A DNA stretch of 64,000 bases, taken from positions 10,116,651-10,180,650 of the forward strand of contig JAVMKO010000003.1 in NCBI GenBank assembly GCA_032164245.1. Reading direction: 5' to 3'. Positions 1-12,625 of this stretch are shown here, piece after piece. The notes under the pieces are model-generated. The model searched no databases. It saw only the letters and a list, made by a program, of their open reading frames with translations, and was not told the DNA's origin. Source of the stretch: Sternotherus odoratus (lineage: Eukaryota > Chordata > Testudines > Kinosternidae). A program made the position numbers and the translations under genes. The first letter of the stretch is position 1. Each line of letters begins with the position of its first letter.

Positions 1-471
1 AGTGTCCCAGCATGGTGTTAGGTGGTACGTTGCTGCTGGAGGGAACTCTTTCCGATGAGGTGTATAACTTGAAGTCCTGAGCACTTGTGGCCATGAAAGA
101 GCCTGTGGCATTGTTTCCGGGAATAGAAAAACACACAATACCAAACCAAGGACAGCAGAGTTACCCCAGTGTCCTGGCAGAAGTCCAATTTTCTAATTGC
201 ATTCCATCTATATAGATTCCCTGTGCAGTTTTAGTTTCGAAATGATCAGGCCAAAACTATTGGGTGATGTTGATTTGTGGTGCTTAATAGTGGCCACATT
301 TCACTCAAAAAGTGATCCAGGTCTGTAATTTGTAGCACAGGGTATGCATGTTGAAGCACATGATGTGTGTAAGCTTCCAAAAGTTACCAGAGGAGCTTCC
401 TCTCCTTATATAGTGCCCTCAAAAATCAATTCAATATAGAGATAATCTGAGATCATGTGAAACATACAGGT
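1..471. other. No recognised feature
   Basis: I see no gene, RNA or clear repeat boundary in this stretch. Short MITE-like fragments may be present, but none could be bounded. Confidence 0.4.
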
Positions 472-612
472 CTAGTCTGCACTATAAAGTTATATCATCA
501 GTATTGCTATGTCAGATAGGGGTATGATTATTTTACCAGTTTAGATATCCTGGTATAAGCTCTAGTGTGGACACAGTTATGCCAGTTTATAGGTGCCTTA
601 TACTGGTATAAT
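472..612. mobile_element. hAT-type MITE remnant
   Basis: The sequence has the wording of the turtle hAT MITE family seen elsewhere in the window: a CTGCACTATAAAGTTATATCA-like left part, then GCTATGTCAGATAGGGG. The right part carries CTAGTGTGGACACAG, similar to the AGTGTAGACA terminus. No target duplication is visible, so this is a decayed or partial copy. Confidence 0.45.
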
Positions 613-723
613 ATATCACCTCACCCAGTTTGTCTCTCTAATTTCCTGGAGTTGGCAGAGCTAGAATAAACACTGCACACATTATATTGCTAACGTTTAT
701 CCACTTTCCAATCATCACCTTCA

Positions 724-992
724 TGCTTTGTCTACATTTAAAAGTTATATCAGCATAGCTATGTCAGTAAGGGGTGTGAAAAGAACATGAGTCTGATGGA
801 CATAGCTTTGCCGACAACTCCTCCCTCCCCCCATGTAGCTGTGTCGACGAAAGAGTGCTTCTGTCAATACTACTAATGTTGTTCGGGGAAGTGCCGTTCC
901 TACATCAATGGAAAAACTCCTTCTGTCACTATATGTTGTTTCTACACTAGGGGGCTATTCTGATATATGCTCTGTAGTGTAGACATGGCCTT
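724..992. mobile_element. hAT-type MITE
   Basis: The left end reads CTTTGTCTACATTTAAAAG and the right end TGTAGTGTAGACATGGCC, so the termini are inverted repeats of the GGCC(A/T)TGTCTACACTAC type. The interior (GCTATGTCAGTAAGGGGTGTGAAAA and a GTCGACGAAAG segment) matches other copies here. It abuts the CR1 fragment at about 993. Confidence 0.7.
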
Positions 993-1620
993 ATTTAAAA
1001 TGTTGTGCCTTGTTTCTAATTTGAATTTGTCTGGCTTAAAGGTCCTGACAATGGCTCTTGTTATGCCTTTCGACGTTAGATTAAAGAGCCCTTTAGTGGC
1101 TGGCATTTTCTCCCCTTGAAAATGCTTAGATGTCATGATTAAGCCACTTCTCAGTCGTCTTTTCGATAAGCTAAACAGATGGAGCTCATTACCGTTCACA
1201 CTGTAAGGCAGTTTTTCAGTCCTATTTTTCAGTATCCTTTGTAAAATGCAGACATCTGAACTGGACACAGTATTCCAATATCGGTCTCACTAAAGCAACA
1301 TACAAAGGTAAAACCCACTACTTTCCGGTTTATACATCCAAGGATCACATTTGACCTTTTTGCCACAGAATCTCCCTGGGAACTCATGTTGAGTTGTCTG
1401 TCTGCCATGACCCCTAATCCTTTTGAGAGACTGTTTTTCAAGATACAGTCCTCCATGCTGTAGGTATGGCCTGCATTCCTTGTTCCTAGATGCATGACCT
1501 TGGAATTGGCTGTATTAAAACACATTTTGTTTGAATAGGCCCAACTTACCAAGTGATCCAGATTGCTCTGCGTGACTGTAATTAAATCCATTCCTTCCAA
1601 CCACAGGATCTGCAATTATT
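993..1620 (-). mobile_element. CR1 LINE, reverse-transcriptase C-terminal part, decayed
   Basis: Two minus-strand frames together show the C-terminus of a CR1 reverse transcriptase. The upstream frame (about 1615 to 1229) has WAYSNKMCFNTANSKVMHLG, a degenerate LGVMADRQLNMS and LGCINR. The next frame (to about 1000) has LFSLSKRRLRSGLI, LFNLTS and KFKLETRHNI. These are the usual CR1 landmarks in the usual order. A frame change near 1230-1270 and substituted conserved positions make it a dead copy. Confidence 0.85.
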
Positions 1621-2269
1621 CCTACAAAAATTCCCCTATTTGCTGTCTCCTGTTCACTGCAGGAGAACAGGTTTCCTCAGAACAAGCCAATATTCCCCCT
1701 GCAGAACAAACCATCTCTTGACATGAGCACTCTCACCAGACTTAGCTCAGTCTTCAAATTTTCCTATTCAGGGAATATTATTGTATGATAGACATGATAT
1801 GATATGATATTATGGTATCTGAATACCAGGTGGTGGTATAGTGACTAGGAGTTGCATGTTCTTTATCTCCTTGCAATGTGCTGAATTAGAGTCTTGATTA
1901 CCTTGTTCTTGAGGTTTTACAATTGAATTGGCTGCAAGAAAGAAAAGCTGTGTTCACTAAAAACCAAACAGAAAATACCCAGACGTGGATAAAATTAACT
2001 TCCATAACAACTGGTGATAGAGTTCTCTGCCTCTTCAGAGCTGTTTCTTTTTCTGTATCATGACTGAGAGACAGTCTGAGTCTTCATTTCCAGCCTTGCC
2101 TTCTGATAGGCCAACTTTCTACTCACACAAAAGTGAACACCTTTGTCCCACCCATCCCAAGAGGCCTCATCCCTTCTCCGAGGTCCTGCCCCCACTCACT
2201 CCATCCCCCCTCCCTCTGTCGTTCACTCTCCCCACCCTCATTCGTGGGCTCATTTTCACTGGGCTGGCT
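1621..2269. other. No recognised feature
   Basis: The only regularity seen is a short ATGATATGAT run near 1790-1812. The small open frames at 2060-2494 are proline/serine-rich low-complexity frames on both strands and are not supported as genes. Confidence 0.4.
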
Positions 2270-2600
2270 TAGGGGCTTGGGTGTGGGAGGGAGTGTGGGC
2301 TCTGGGGTGGGGCCAAAGATGATGGGTTCCTGGACAATGGGAGCTGCAGAGCCGGCGCTTGGGGTGTAGGCAGTGTGCAGAGCCCCCTGGCTGCCCCTAC
2401 GCATAGGAGACAGAGGGGAGACATACCACTGCTTCTGGGAGCCGCGTAGTGTCATGGCAGGCAGGGAGCCTGCTTTAAGCCCATGTGTCACCAACCAGAC
2501 TTTAACAGCTCAGTCAGCGGTGCTGACTGGAGCCACCAGGGGTCTCTTTTTGACCAGGAGTTCCTGTCAAAACCCATAAACCTGGCAATGCTACCTTCTG
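2270..2600. mobile_element. GC-rich interspersed repeat fragment
   Basis: A GC-rich block runs from the GGGCTCTGGGGTGGGGCC type through CAATGGGAGCTGCAGAGCC, GAGCCCCCTGGCTGCCCCTAC and CAGCGGTGCTGACTGGAGCC to a CCTGGCAA end. I recognise this wording as part of a turtle hAT-like GC-rich element. Related wording (CTCCCATTGGCCGC) occurs in the 15887-16737 element. Ends and target duplication are not resolved. Confidence 0.55.
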
Positions 2601-5600
2601 ATCCTCAGCACACCCTGTGAGACACCTATGCAGGATTTAACTCCAACTTGCTGCAAAACAAACAGGACCTCTGGACCATTTTTGGCCCTGCATAGCATTA
2701 AAATAAAACTACTTGTCATTTAACTTAGCAATGCTTGCCTGTGGAGTTCAGTATCTCTTCTAATGAGATGTTACTCTCTGTGGGGCCTTTTATACTTGAT
2801 TATTACCACTCCCTCTAGGCAGGTCTCCCCGGAGGTTTAATTATGGAACTGAAGCATGTTCCGGGTGCCACTGCTGAAGCTCCCACTGGTTTCAGAGAGA
2901 GCAGTTGCATTGCTGTTACCTTGAATGTCCTTCATTCCCTGCATTGATTTCCCAGACAATATGATATTGATTATTAACTTGACATTTCAGCGTCTGCATC
3001 ATCTTCCTCCCTCTTACTTCGTCTGAGTTGTTGGAGTGTTTATGTTTACTCTTGTTCCCTCTGTTCCTTCAATTAGGGGATCCCTGTGATTCTCTTTCTG
3101 GCTTAACAGCCTGAATGATCAGACTTTTTGTTGCTCTGCTCCTGTGCCTTTGAACATGCTCTTCAGGCTACTAGAGAGAATCAGGATTTTTGATGGTCTT
3201 TAAGTCAAATTTTAAGACCTGCTTGCAATGTTTCTATACTGGGACTGCCCTGCTTTTATGGTCTGCTTTAACAGTTATTTTCAACTGTCATATGTGTACT
3301 GGTTTGAATTGTAGAACATGGCGTTTTGTCATGCTCAGAATGTCTATCGTATTACCTAACATGAAATATGCTCATGTTGGCTTGGAGACCATGGGCAAAA
3401 TTCTCTTTCTTGAGCACAGTAAAGCTTCAGTCATGACTGGCACCTCTTAGAACTACCGTGGTAAATAGTAATGGAGATTAGCCATGTAGTTTTCACCTTC
3501 AGTATCATATCCTTCCTGAACACACACATTTTCATCACTGATGTCAGGTGAGCGGAACACTGAGGGTCTGTGAAGAGAACGTTTCTATAGGCCTGTTTGA
3601 TAAAGCAGTTCAAATCTGCAGCATATCTCAAAGAGAGGGAGATAGTTCATCTTGACCCATAGCACATTGTGCTGTAGGGCCTGGACCAATACTTGGATAA
3701 GAGACTTTCAAAGAACATCTGAGTTCTTCTGTAAGTGGAGATGGTGACTCAATATTTGGCACTCTTCCCCGCTCAGTCAGTGTTGAACCAATATCCCACC
3801 ATGGTCGTACGGGAGTAATGTAATTCTACTGGAGGAATGGATGAGACCTAAAACCAAGCTTATGACCACTTGTAGTCATTAAAGGTCCCAAGGAATTCCT
3901 TATTAGAGTAACAGTATGGGCGTCTTCATCACATTCCAAATCAGATCATTACATTTTGCCTAACTAAAATTATCCCTGAAATTTTATTTAAATATTCATT
4001 TATTTATTATTCATTTTCCCTCCATAAATGCTATCCAGTGTTTCTGCTGACATTTTACATGACATCCCCTAGATTTGATGAAACAACCAATATGTACAAG
4101 GTGTTTATGTTTTGGATCCTTCAATGCACTATATACATCTGATGCTCTGATTATTATTATTTTTACGAGTGCATGAGTAGAGCCAGTCAAATTCTTTTGG
4201 GGGAGGATTTTGAAACCGATAATATTTCAATTTGATATTTTGAACTTTAAATAAAATCAGATTTGGATGAGATTTTTGCAACTGTAAAGATGTTTAAAAT
4301 TTATCAAAACTTTAAAAAATAATTTTTAAAATGGGTAATATGATTTTGCAAACATTTTCATTAACGTCCTCACCCTTTTTTGATCTATCCCAGCATTGAT
4401 AATCTGCAGCTTCTATGGACTACAATGGAAACTGGAGTTGCCAGCACCTCTGAAAATCAGACAGGAGCCATTTGTTCACAGGTTTTTGCCATTGGTGATC
4501 CACATTTCACTTTCGTGTATAGCAGGAAGGAGAAACAAAAAATCTGTCACTGCTTAATCTATTTAACCCAGACTCAATGAAATTAGATTTTTGTCCTATT
4601 TCCATTCAATAAAAACCTGCCAGGCATATGCAGGATTGCACTACTAACTTATTAGCAGAACTGTGTAAATAATTTAAAAAAATTTTTTTTGACAAATTTC
4701 ACCTCCTTTTTTTGTAAACTGTCCATGAACAGATTGTGCTGTTTTTCAAATATGTTCATTATTTGAAATGATCAACTAAATAATTTCTGCCGATAATTCT
4801 TGATCTCTGATTCATTTGTGAGCAGTTCTGTTTTCTAAACTTGAGCACTCTTTCTTGGAACCACTGATTACATGCTAATGTTTTTGTCCCATTATCAGGA
4901 CTGAACATAACTCAGAACTCAGTTTCCAGTGTGAATTCTCATAGTTAAGAAGAATTTGAATTTATGAATATTTTGAAATACTCTCTTAAAGCGAGATATT
5001 GGTGAGACCACTCCACCCAGTGAATCGTTAGCCAAAGTATTCAGAGAAGGTCCAAGCGCACTTATAGCAAACTCCTTCAGAAATGTAAATGGATCTTTGC
5101 AAGATTGTTTTGCATATTTATCCAGCTCTGCATATAAAATCTGCTAAAATACCTTAATTAATTAAAATAAAATTAATCCAGTTTATTAAATTAAATTTAA
5201 AATTTAAAACTTTTAAAATTAAAATTAATTTAAAAATTAAATTAATATTACAATTAATTCAGTGTATTACAATTATTTCAGTTTATTACAACTCAGAACA
5301 ATAAAACTAAGTCCAATGACATATATATTTTATGGCTCAAATGTCATACAGTGGTGATAAGTATGAAGACGGTGAATGTTGCATGCTGGCACATGGGTGT
5401 GAATCTAAGGGAGTCTAACTGTGAGTAACACACATCTGAGGCTCTGGAAGATGGTAGAAGTTACAGCTTCTTAAGGGTACTTGGACATAAGTCTGAATTT
5501 GACCCTCTAGGTTGCAATCTGATTGGCAGATGAAGGTTTCAGCCTTGATGATCAGAGGCCAAAATATAGGAGATGGATCTGAGCTTCAATCTTTCATCTA

Positions 5601-8600
5601 TATTCAGATGGGTAGTCCTTATCCAGAGTTTTGTCATCCCATTACAGATTCAAATCTACATTCCAAATTCTCAGAAAGCTTTGGGGTGGATAAGAACCTA
5701 GGTTTCTGGTTCAGACACATCTACAGTAAATGCACGAGCTACTGCTCATTAATGATATTGAACCCACTCACACCTGTATGACATGTATTATGAAACAAGT
5801 CTACAACACCGTAACCTTATATGTCACTTTACAAGTATGCGACGGATGGACATGTCCCTGCTTCAGGATGGTTAAAGTAGGAGAAAATGCCTTCAGTACC
5901 ATGGTCTTTATTCATTTGAATATATTGATCCTCCAGCCTGTGCCAATGATAAAACATTGAGCTATCTTATCATGGACTTGCCAGGAATATCACAAGAATG
6001 ACAATGCTAATATAGCGGTTAGGGGCAGCAACAAAGGAATTTAAAGAAAATAAGGCTGAAATGGGGCATTAAGTGACAACCCAAGCCCAGAGCAGGAGGG
6101 CAGTGTGGAGGCACTCGAGTGTGTTGAAGTAGTTGTGGTAAGGGGAGCAGCAGGAACTTGGAGGTCCAAGTGACTGAGGGGAGGTGAAGGACACCCCACT
6201 CAGATCTTGGGAGGATCTGTCAGTTAAATCAACCAAACCCGAGAGCTTCTTCTACTGGGATCACATCATGCCTGTTATGCTATTACTCCCCCATAGAGAA
6301 AAATGGAGTCCTAAGGTCGTATCCAGGAGGGCCAAGTTGGGGAGAAGCTCCTAAGCCATCTCTTCCCCTCACACAGGAGCTGGGCCTGACCTTGCAGTAG
6401 GTTCTGATTCTGATGCCCTTGTTCCATTTTGGTAATACGAGCAGTCACTTTGGTTTCAGTGGGAACACTCCACTGAGAGTAAGGTGCTATTCAATGTTAA
6501 TAAAGTTAGTAAAATCCGGCCCCCAATTTGGGATGGTTCTTCCACCACCCCCATAATTTTGTCCTTTGCAAACATTAGCAGAAAACTCTAAGCCAATTTT
6601 GAACATGGAATTTGTGATTAACGAAAAACTTTCCAGTGATTTTGGGGGTCAGGTGGCTGAACAGTACCTGTGCCAGGTGATTCCAAAACTGGATGGACCA
6701 CATCCATGGTATAACACATATGCCTTGCATTGCTGGCTGACTGAAATCCTTTTTGCTAAAACAGCTATTCATCGAGAGATAATGGCCAGATTTGGCTAAC
6801 TCCGAACCCTAAGGAAAGCTGAGGCACTGTTTCACGTTGTGGAGGACAGTTCATCTCATGGCAGCTGCAGATTCAGAACTGCAGTTGCTAAGCGATTTGT
6901 TACATTTTTTATTCATATAAAAACAAACACAAAAGTAAAACAAAGCACTGCTCACATTTCAATTTTATTATGCTACAAAGCATGTGAGGTACTAGCACAG
7001 AAGAATAATTCTCATTGGCGAGCAGCTGCTGGATTCTAGGAGAGGAACTGGAAAGAAGCAATTTCCGAGCTTTTTCATATTTAAAAACTGTTAGATCCTG
7101 AGCTAAACAAGTTTCTACTTGGGGAAAAAACTCAACCATTGATTTAAAAAAAACCCTCTGTATGTTATAATTTATCCCTGCCCAGTGAGAAATTTCAGAA
7201 TATAGTTTATTTCTTTAAATGAATCAATATATTTTATCCACCTTTAAAAAATAAAGATATTTGCACAGCAGCACTAATTATCAGCTGACTTTACCTTTTC
7301 TGCCTTCCTGAGTGTCCCAGTTCACCCTGCTTCTCAGTTTTAATCATTTCTGTATCAGTTCAGAAATTTTACCTATAAAGTTATCTACAATTTTTAATAG
7401 AGCTGAATGTAGTTAATGTAAGTTGTGTTATGTTATGAAGGCTTATTGGATGCAACCTTTGATGGAAATGATATATGTTGATTTCAGGAAAATATTCTGC
7501 AAAATGATCTCATTCTATATATAGCCCAACATTTAAGAGCTTTACAAACCTGCAAAAGTTGGTTCCTGTAGAAAACTACCAGCCTATGTATGATGAAATC
7601 TGGAGTAGTAATACCAGAGAGCTGTCAGTCAGCCATCCATCCATCTAATTGGCTTCTTACCATCTTTCCATCATGTTTTTTTTATAACTGGTCGCCTCTG
7701 GCTAAAATGCAAATCATGAGGAAGAGCCGTCTAGAAAAAGCTGCTGCTTTCTTAATTATCTGTCAGAGTATGGACCAGTGGACCCTGGGCCATGGAGTAG
7801 AGTTATGCTAAGCAGCAAGGCATCATGGGAATTGGAGTGACAGCTCATTTTCCTCCTGTGTTTTTCCATGTTCGAATGACAATGCAGAAATATGGGTTTT
7901 TCCCACACTTTCTCTGAACACCTGGGCCAATGCTCAGGGGAACACAAAGCCAAAACTGTCACATTTCCAGACATGGTCTTATTGCTGTCACTGTGACAGG
8001 ATTGTTGACAAATGCCAGCAGTCATCTCAGCATCTTGGGAAATGTCTACCGTGGTTGTGTCAACAGCCTGACAGAAATTGTTAATGTTTAAACTTCTTCC
8101 ACTGACAGAATCCTGTCTTGCTGACAGTATTTGTCATATGAAACTCAATCTTTGTGAAACTTGCTTAAAAATTAACACTTCCTGCATTTCTTTTGCAGTT
8201 CTCTGCCTACCAGTGCTACTCTGTGTTTTTTTAAGTAATAAGATTTCAACAAGGTAATATTCCACAGTCCACAATGAGTCCAAATATACAATCACATTAT
8301 GAACTTACGGCCAGCTTGTCCTTTTGACCTCCGCTACCATGATAATTATGCTTTTATTCCTTGCCCATTTTTTTGCCTTAGGAATCAGAGTTCTGAATTA
8401 TTCAAGAGCTATAAAAATCCGATTTCTCAGTGTACAATGTGGAAAATCAATTAAACAGAGTTAGTTTAGCACTTATATAAAAATCAAGTTACAAGTTTGT
8501 AGATATACATTAACTGAGTCCTTTCCCAATTTTGATTCTGAAGGTCAGTCCAGCTAGCTAGAGAAGCAAATTGTTCACGACTTATATAATAAGTTTCATC

Positions 8601-9635
8601 TGGGAGCGTTTTCCTAGCTCTAGGCAACATGGGAATTCCTTGTTTGTATGCGTATTACTGTTTCTAGATGAAAAGTGGAATGATAGCTTATAATAAACAT
8701 TGCATTAAAAGTGGAGCTAGAGTATTATGGGGTCCTTAGTTTCTTTGGATGCATCATGATTGTGTACATCTATATGGTTGCATACAAGAAGACCTGCAAC
8801 TGATGCTTCCATACCACCTTGGACTATGATTTCATTCACTCCATAGGCTAAGCAATGGAGTTTTGGGCTGGGCCACTTGGCTGTCCTACTTGGCTAGGAG
8901 AACTTTGAGGAAAAAGGTTCCCTTTCAGGAAGGGAGATCCTGGTGCTACAATACAAGGTTTTGGAGCGTCATTAGAAGGAATTCTTCTCTGAGTCACTAC
9001 CAATAGCCAACAAATCTCCTAGCCTGTGTTGCTGGAGGGGGCGTATTTCAGACAAGAAGTCCTGACAATTATTGGTGGGTAAAGATCCATGGCACTTTTA
9101 CAAGACTGGTGGCCTGGCTAAATTTCACATTGGGTAATTACATTCTGCCTCCCTTAATGCCACATCCAATGGCCACTGGAAGTCAACAGAAAGACTTAAT
9201 GGGCACTGCATCAGGCCTTAGAAGCCCCGTCCAGCTCCCAGTAGGTCAATGGGAGTGAGATCAGGGCTCTACACTTTCAGTTGAGTCCCTACACTGCTGT
9301 TTATTGTTACTATGTACTGTTAAGTAACAGCCATTTTCTGGCTACAGAGATGTGTGGCTGCCATTCGCAGGTAGGCAGTGACTCTTATGTAATATACATT
9401 TAAGAGAGTCAATCTAATCTAATGGACTGTGCATGAGTCTGAGAGCTAAGGTCTCCTTTGTTCTCCACTCAATTGTCCTTCTGATTTGGTATGCAATTCT
9501 GAAGCATTTCTTTAAACCAAACTATGGAAACTTGTCTTCCTAAAATTAAGTACCTGCATCAGCCCATAGGCAGTAAAATAAGGGACCTGATTTTCAGAAG
9601 ACCTGGCACTTCTACTGAAGTCACTGATAGACCAG
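2601..9635. other. Gene-free, mostly unclassified DNA
   Basis: I find no supportable gene in these 7 kb. The stretch 4000-5300 is AT-rich. A 77-codon frame at 6566-6799 was examined but matches no family I know. Parts may be very old, unrecognisable repeats. Confidence 0.4.
5150..5290. repeat. AT-rich low-complexity tract
   Basis: The tract consists almost only of TTAATTAA, AAATTAAA and TAAAATT permutations with a CAGTTTATTA motif recurring three times. It is consistent with a degenerated simple repeat. Confidence 0.7.
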
Positions 9636-9911
9636 GGTATGTCTACACTGCAAGTGAAGGAGGGATTGTAACATAGGTAGTCCGACCATGCTGGCTATTG
9701 ATAGTAAAGAGAACATGGCAGCATGTGCTTCAGCAGGTGCTTGCAATCTGAGTATCTACTAAGGATCCCTAATAGACTTATACTTCGGCATCTGAAGCCC
9801 GTGCCACCATATATATATATTGTTACCTGTGCTCACTAGATTAAAGGCTAGGTTGGCATACCTGTGCTACAATCACACCTCTCCTGCACTAGGTGTAAAC
9901 CTATCCTATGA
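9636..9911. mobile_element. hAT-type MITE
   Basis: The left end GGGTATGTCTACACTGCAAG is the classic terminus of the family. The interior (CATGCTGGCTATTGATAG, CAGCATGTGC, AGGTTGGCATACCTGTGC) fits a decayed copy. The right terminus, AGGTGTAAACCTATCC, is degenerate. A short TATATATATA run lies inside at about 9812. Confidence 0.55.
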
Positions 9912-10439
9912 GCACTCAGTACCCCTGTGCCTCGGGTGGTGCTTACATATGGCTTTGGGTGCCTGACTTTTGTTCCTTACGTTAGAGACTACTGTTGGCC
10001 TCTAACCTTTCTGCATCTTACTTTTCCCATATGGCAGACTGGTATAATAATACTCAGCTACCATGAAATTTCCACGAAACTTTAGATATACAGGATAATA
10101 GAATAGCATAATGTTGATGTTAGTTACACAGAAGTGGTTTCCAGCTATTTCACTGTGGAGTCCCAAGAACACAGGCTTGGTTTCTTTGGTATGCTGCACA
10201 GTGAACACCATTGAGAGGTAGGTGTTTAAAATTCCCTATTTTCTTAAATTCCTAAAACACAGGGATCTTGAATAAATACTGTTCATTTTTTAAACTCGTT
10301 TCCTTAACCTACAGTCAGGGTATACAAAAGAACCGTTCTTACCATAAACTCATTTTATTCAATTACGGTGTGTTTTAATATGGGCTATGAATATGGTATT
10401 ATGTGTGAAACAAATAGACAGTTGAGTCAATTCTGCACT

Positions 10440-10610
10440 TCTAATCCAAAGCACTTTATAAAGGTGGGTAAGTATTATCATCCTCATTTTTCAAGTAAGA
10501 AGTCTGAAGAACAAAGAGGTTAAGTGATTTGGCCAGGTCACAGAGTGAGTGAGTAGCAGAGCTAGATTCAGAATCAAGCTTTTCTAGGCCCCAGTCTCTT
10601 GTGTTAACCA
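10440..10610 (+). mobile_element. MIR-like CORE-SINE
   Basis: The order is typical of amniote MIR/CORE-SINE elements: AGCACTTTATAAAGG, TATTATCATCCTCATTTT, GAGGTTAAGTGATTTGGCCA, GGTCACAGAGTGAG, GTAGCAGAGCTAGATTC and CCAGTCTCTTGTGTTAACCA. It is an old copy. Confidence 0.75.
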
Positions 10611-10691
10611 GTTGACTGTAGGTAAATTAAGGTTACCAACAGAGCTTTAACTTTTGCATGTTTTGATTTCTGAGTGCTTAATAGTCAGATA

Positions 10692-10776
10692 GTATCAGAG
10701 GAGTAGTCATGTGAGTCTATAAACAAAATAACAAGGAGCCAGGTGGCACCTTAAAGACTAACAGATTTATTTGTTT
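10692..10776 (-). mobile_element. Penelope-type terminal segment, truncated
   Basis: The sequence GTATCAGAGGAGTAGTCATG ... GGTGGCACCTTAAAGACTAA is the reverse complement of the segment that ends the Penelope-like element at 29690-30541. Only the distal two thirds remain. The strand is given in the sense of the Penelope open frame. Confidence 0.65.
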
Positions 10777-10950
10777 TTATTTCTTCTTATTTGTTACTAC
10801 TTAGATGCTACAGTGATGGGTGCCATGGAGAATACAACAATAAATTGTAAATTTACCAATACTCAGTCCCCTTGTTTATAAATCCTAAGAATCTTTCCTT
10901 TTTGGAATGAAGGCCTCCATGCTTGGCTCTGTCTAAAAGATACTTTAGAT

Positions 10951-11113
10951 CAGTGGTGTCCAATAGAAATTCGATGCTATCCACACTGCTAGCCACACTT
11001 GTGGTTTTTAATTTTTCTTATTAGCCACATTATAAAAAAGCCACATGCATTAGTCACAATTCAATAGGCTATTAGCCACATGTGGCTAGTGGCAAACGTA
11101 TTGGACACCACTG
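10951..11113. mobile_element. hAT MITE with 8-bp target duplication
   Basis: The termini CAGTGGTGTCCAATAGAAAT and ...ACGTATTGGACACCACTG are inverted repeats. They are flanked by CTTTAGAT (10943-10950) and CTTTAGAG (11114-11121), an 8-bp duplication with one mismatch, as expected for hAT. The interior repeats AGCCACAT/ATGTGGCT motifs that can pair into a hairpin. Confidence 0.85.
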
Positions 11114-11121
11114 CTTTAGAG

Positions 11122-11639
11122 AGTTTACATCTAATTCTTTTAGCCTTTTATGAACTAGATGTGAGTGAAAATCATATACTGCTCGATTTAAACAAAATTC
11201 TGACAATGATTGTTCTTCTTTGTTAAAAATCAGGCTGTGTCAACAATGGCTGAAGTTTGAAAGCTGAAACTTGCCTTGTAATTAGTCTTTTATGAGGAAC
11301 AGTGTGTTTGCTTGGCTGGAAAAAGAATTTGTTTTTCATCAAAGTTTGACAGTTTAATCGAGGTCATGCATAGCACGAAAACTATACATTCTGTGGAGCT
11401 GATCCTCAGCAGGTGTAAAGTGGTATAGGATTTGGTCCTATATATGAACTTTGTTTGAATCTCTGTGTATATCTGCAGATTGTTTTGGGAAGCGTGCAGG
11501 CTAAAAGGTAGAAATTGGGAACCTAACCTGGGCCTTCATTCTCCCTGGTCAGCCCTGCAGCAACCTTATTCTCTCTCAAAACAGTGGCCCATCTGTATTG
11601 TCTCCCTGAGTGATCACCTCCACTGAGTGAAGTGGAAAA
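11122..11639. other. Unclassified, possibly conserved noncoding
   Basis: There are no repeat ends. Sequence complexity is high, with motifs such as CAACAATGGC and CTTGTAATTAG. It adjoins the candidate regulatory block at 11640-12060. Confidence 0.3.
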
Positions 11640-12060
11640 TCCTTCATTCTCCTTGACAGAGCTACAATGATATAAAAAGGGGAGTAGAATCAAAAAACCT
11701 ATGAGGGCAGAACAGAGAGTAGAATGTGCAGCCGAGAGTCCTGGGCTAAATAATTATCTCTGGGTATTGTATTATTTGCATAATTAAAAAGTTTGGCTGA
11801 ATTTCCGACAGGCCGTCTCCTGCACTGGGGAGACGGGGGAGGCGAGTTAATCAGCAGGAGGAAAGTGAAGGTTAATGAATTGTTATTCAGATGGTGCAGG
11901 CCCTGTGAGATTTGTGGATAATTGACACCATTTGGGAGCAAAGGCAGAGTGGAAGAGCAGAGATGAGCTGCCGCAGCAGCTAAACTGGAAGAGAACGAAC
12001 AAATGATAAGTTAGCACCAATTATCATTTTGATGGGTTTGTTTGCCTTTTTTTCCCCTTC
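11640..12060. promoter_or_regulatory. Candidate conserved noncoding enhancer
   Basis: This unique, repeat-free segment is dense in homeodomain-type TAAT/ATTA cores: CTAAATAATTATC, GAGTTAATCAGC, GGTTAATGAATTG and CCAATTATCATTTTGATGG. A perfect octamer ATTTGCAT overlaps an ATAATTA core near 11776-11790. Such clustering is typical of developmental enhancers. The call is inference only, since conservation cannot be tested here. Confidence 0.35.
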
Positions 12061-12439
12061 CCCCACTTAGATGGATGAAGTTGAGATGGATGTAAAAGAG
12101 CCCTTCAAAATTCAATGGCCGATAGAGGGTGTTCAGTCTGACCAGAGAAAGAACAGAAAATAAGGCCAGAGAAACTATTATTTTGAGAGTGGGAAATAAA
12201 ATTGGTGTGAGCTGTCAGCAAGTCAGCAGCTCCTGTTCACAAAGGTTTCTCACGACCCTTTGACTTCAACTGCAGGTCTTCCCAAAGGAGGAAATTTGTC
12301 TTTTTGAAGAGGGCCAGGACAAGCCCCATTCACTACTAAAGGGGCTATTATTAATTATTCCTATTACAGTCGTGTCTAAAGCAATCTCACTGACATCAGG
12401 CCCCACTGTGCTTTTCACGATTCAAAACCAAATTAAGAG

Positions 12440-12625
12440 ACAGTGCCTACCCAAAGAACTTACCATCTAGATAGTCAAGATGGAGAAAAGAGGAAGCGGA
12501 GCTATGGAGACATGAAGTGACTTGCCCCAAATCACACAATATGTTAATGACAACACCAGGAATAGAAGTCACCTCTCCTGGATCCCAGCCCAGCACCCTA
12601 TCCAGTAGGCCGTACTGCTTCCATA
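12440..12625 (+). mobile_element. MIR-like CORE-SINE
   Basis: The motif order CCCAAAGAACTTACCATCTAGA, AAGTGACTTGCCCCAAATCA, CACCAGGAATAGAAGTCACC and GCACCCTATCCAGTAGGCC is the amniote MIR-type consensus (short-tract variant) ending in ...GCTTCC. Confidence 0.75.
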
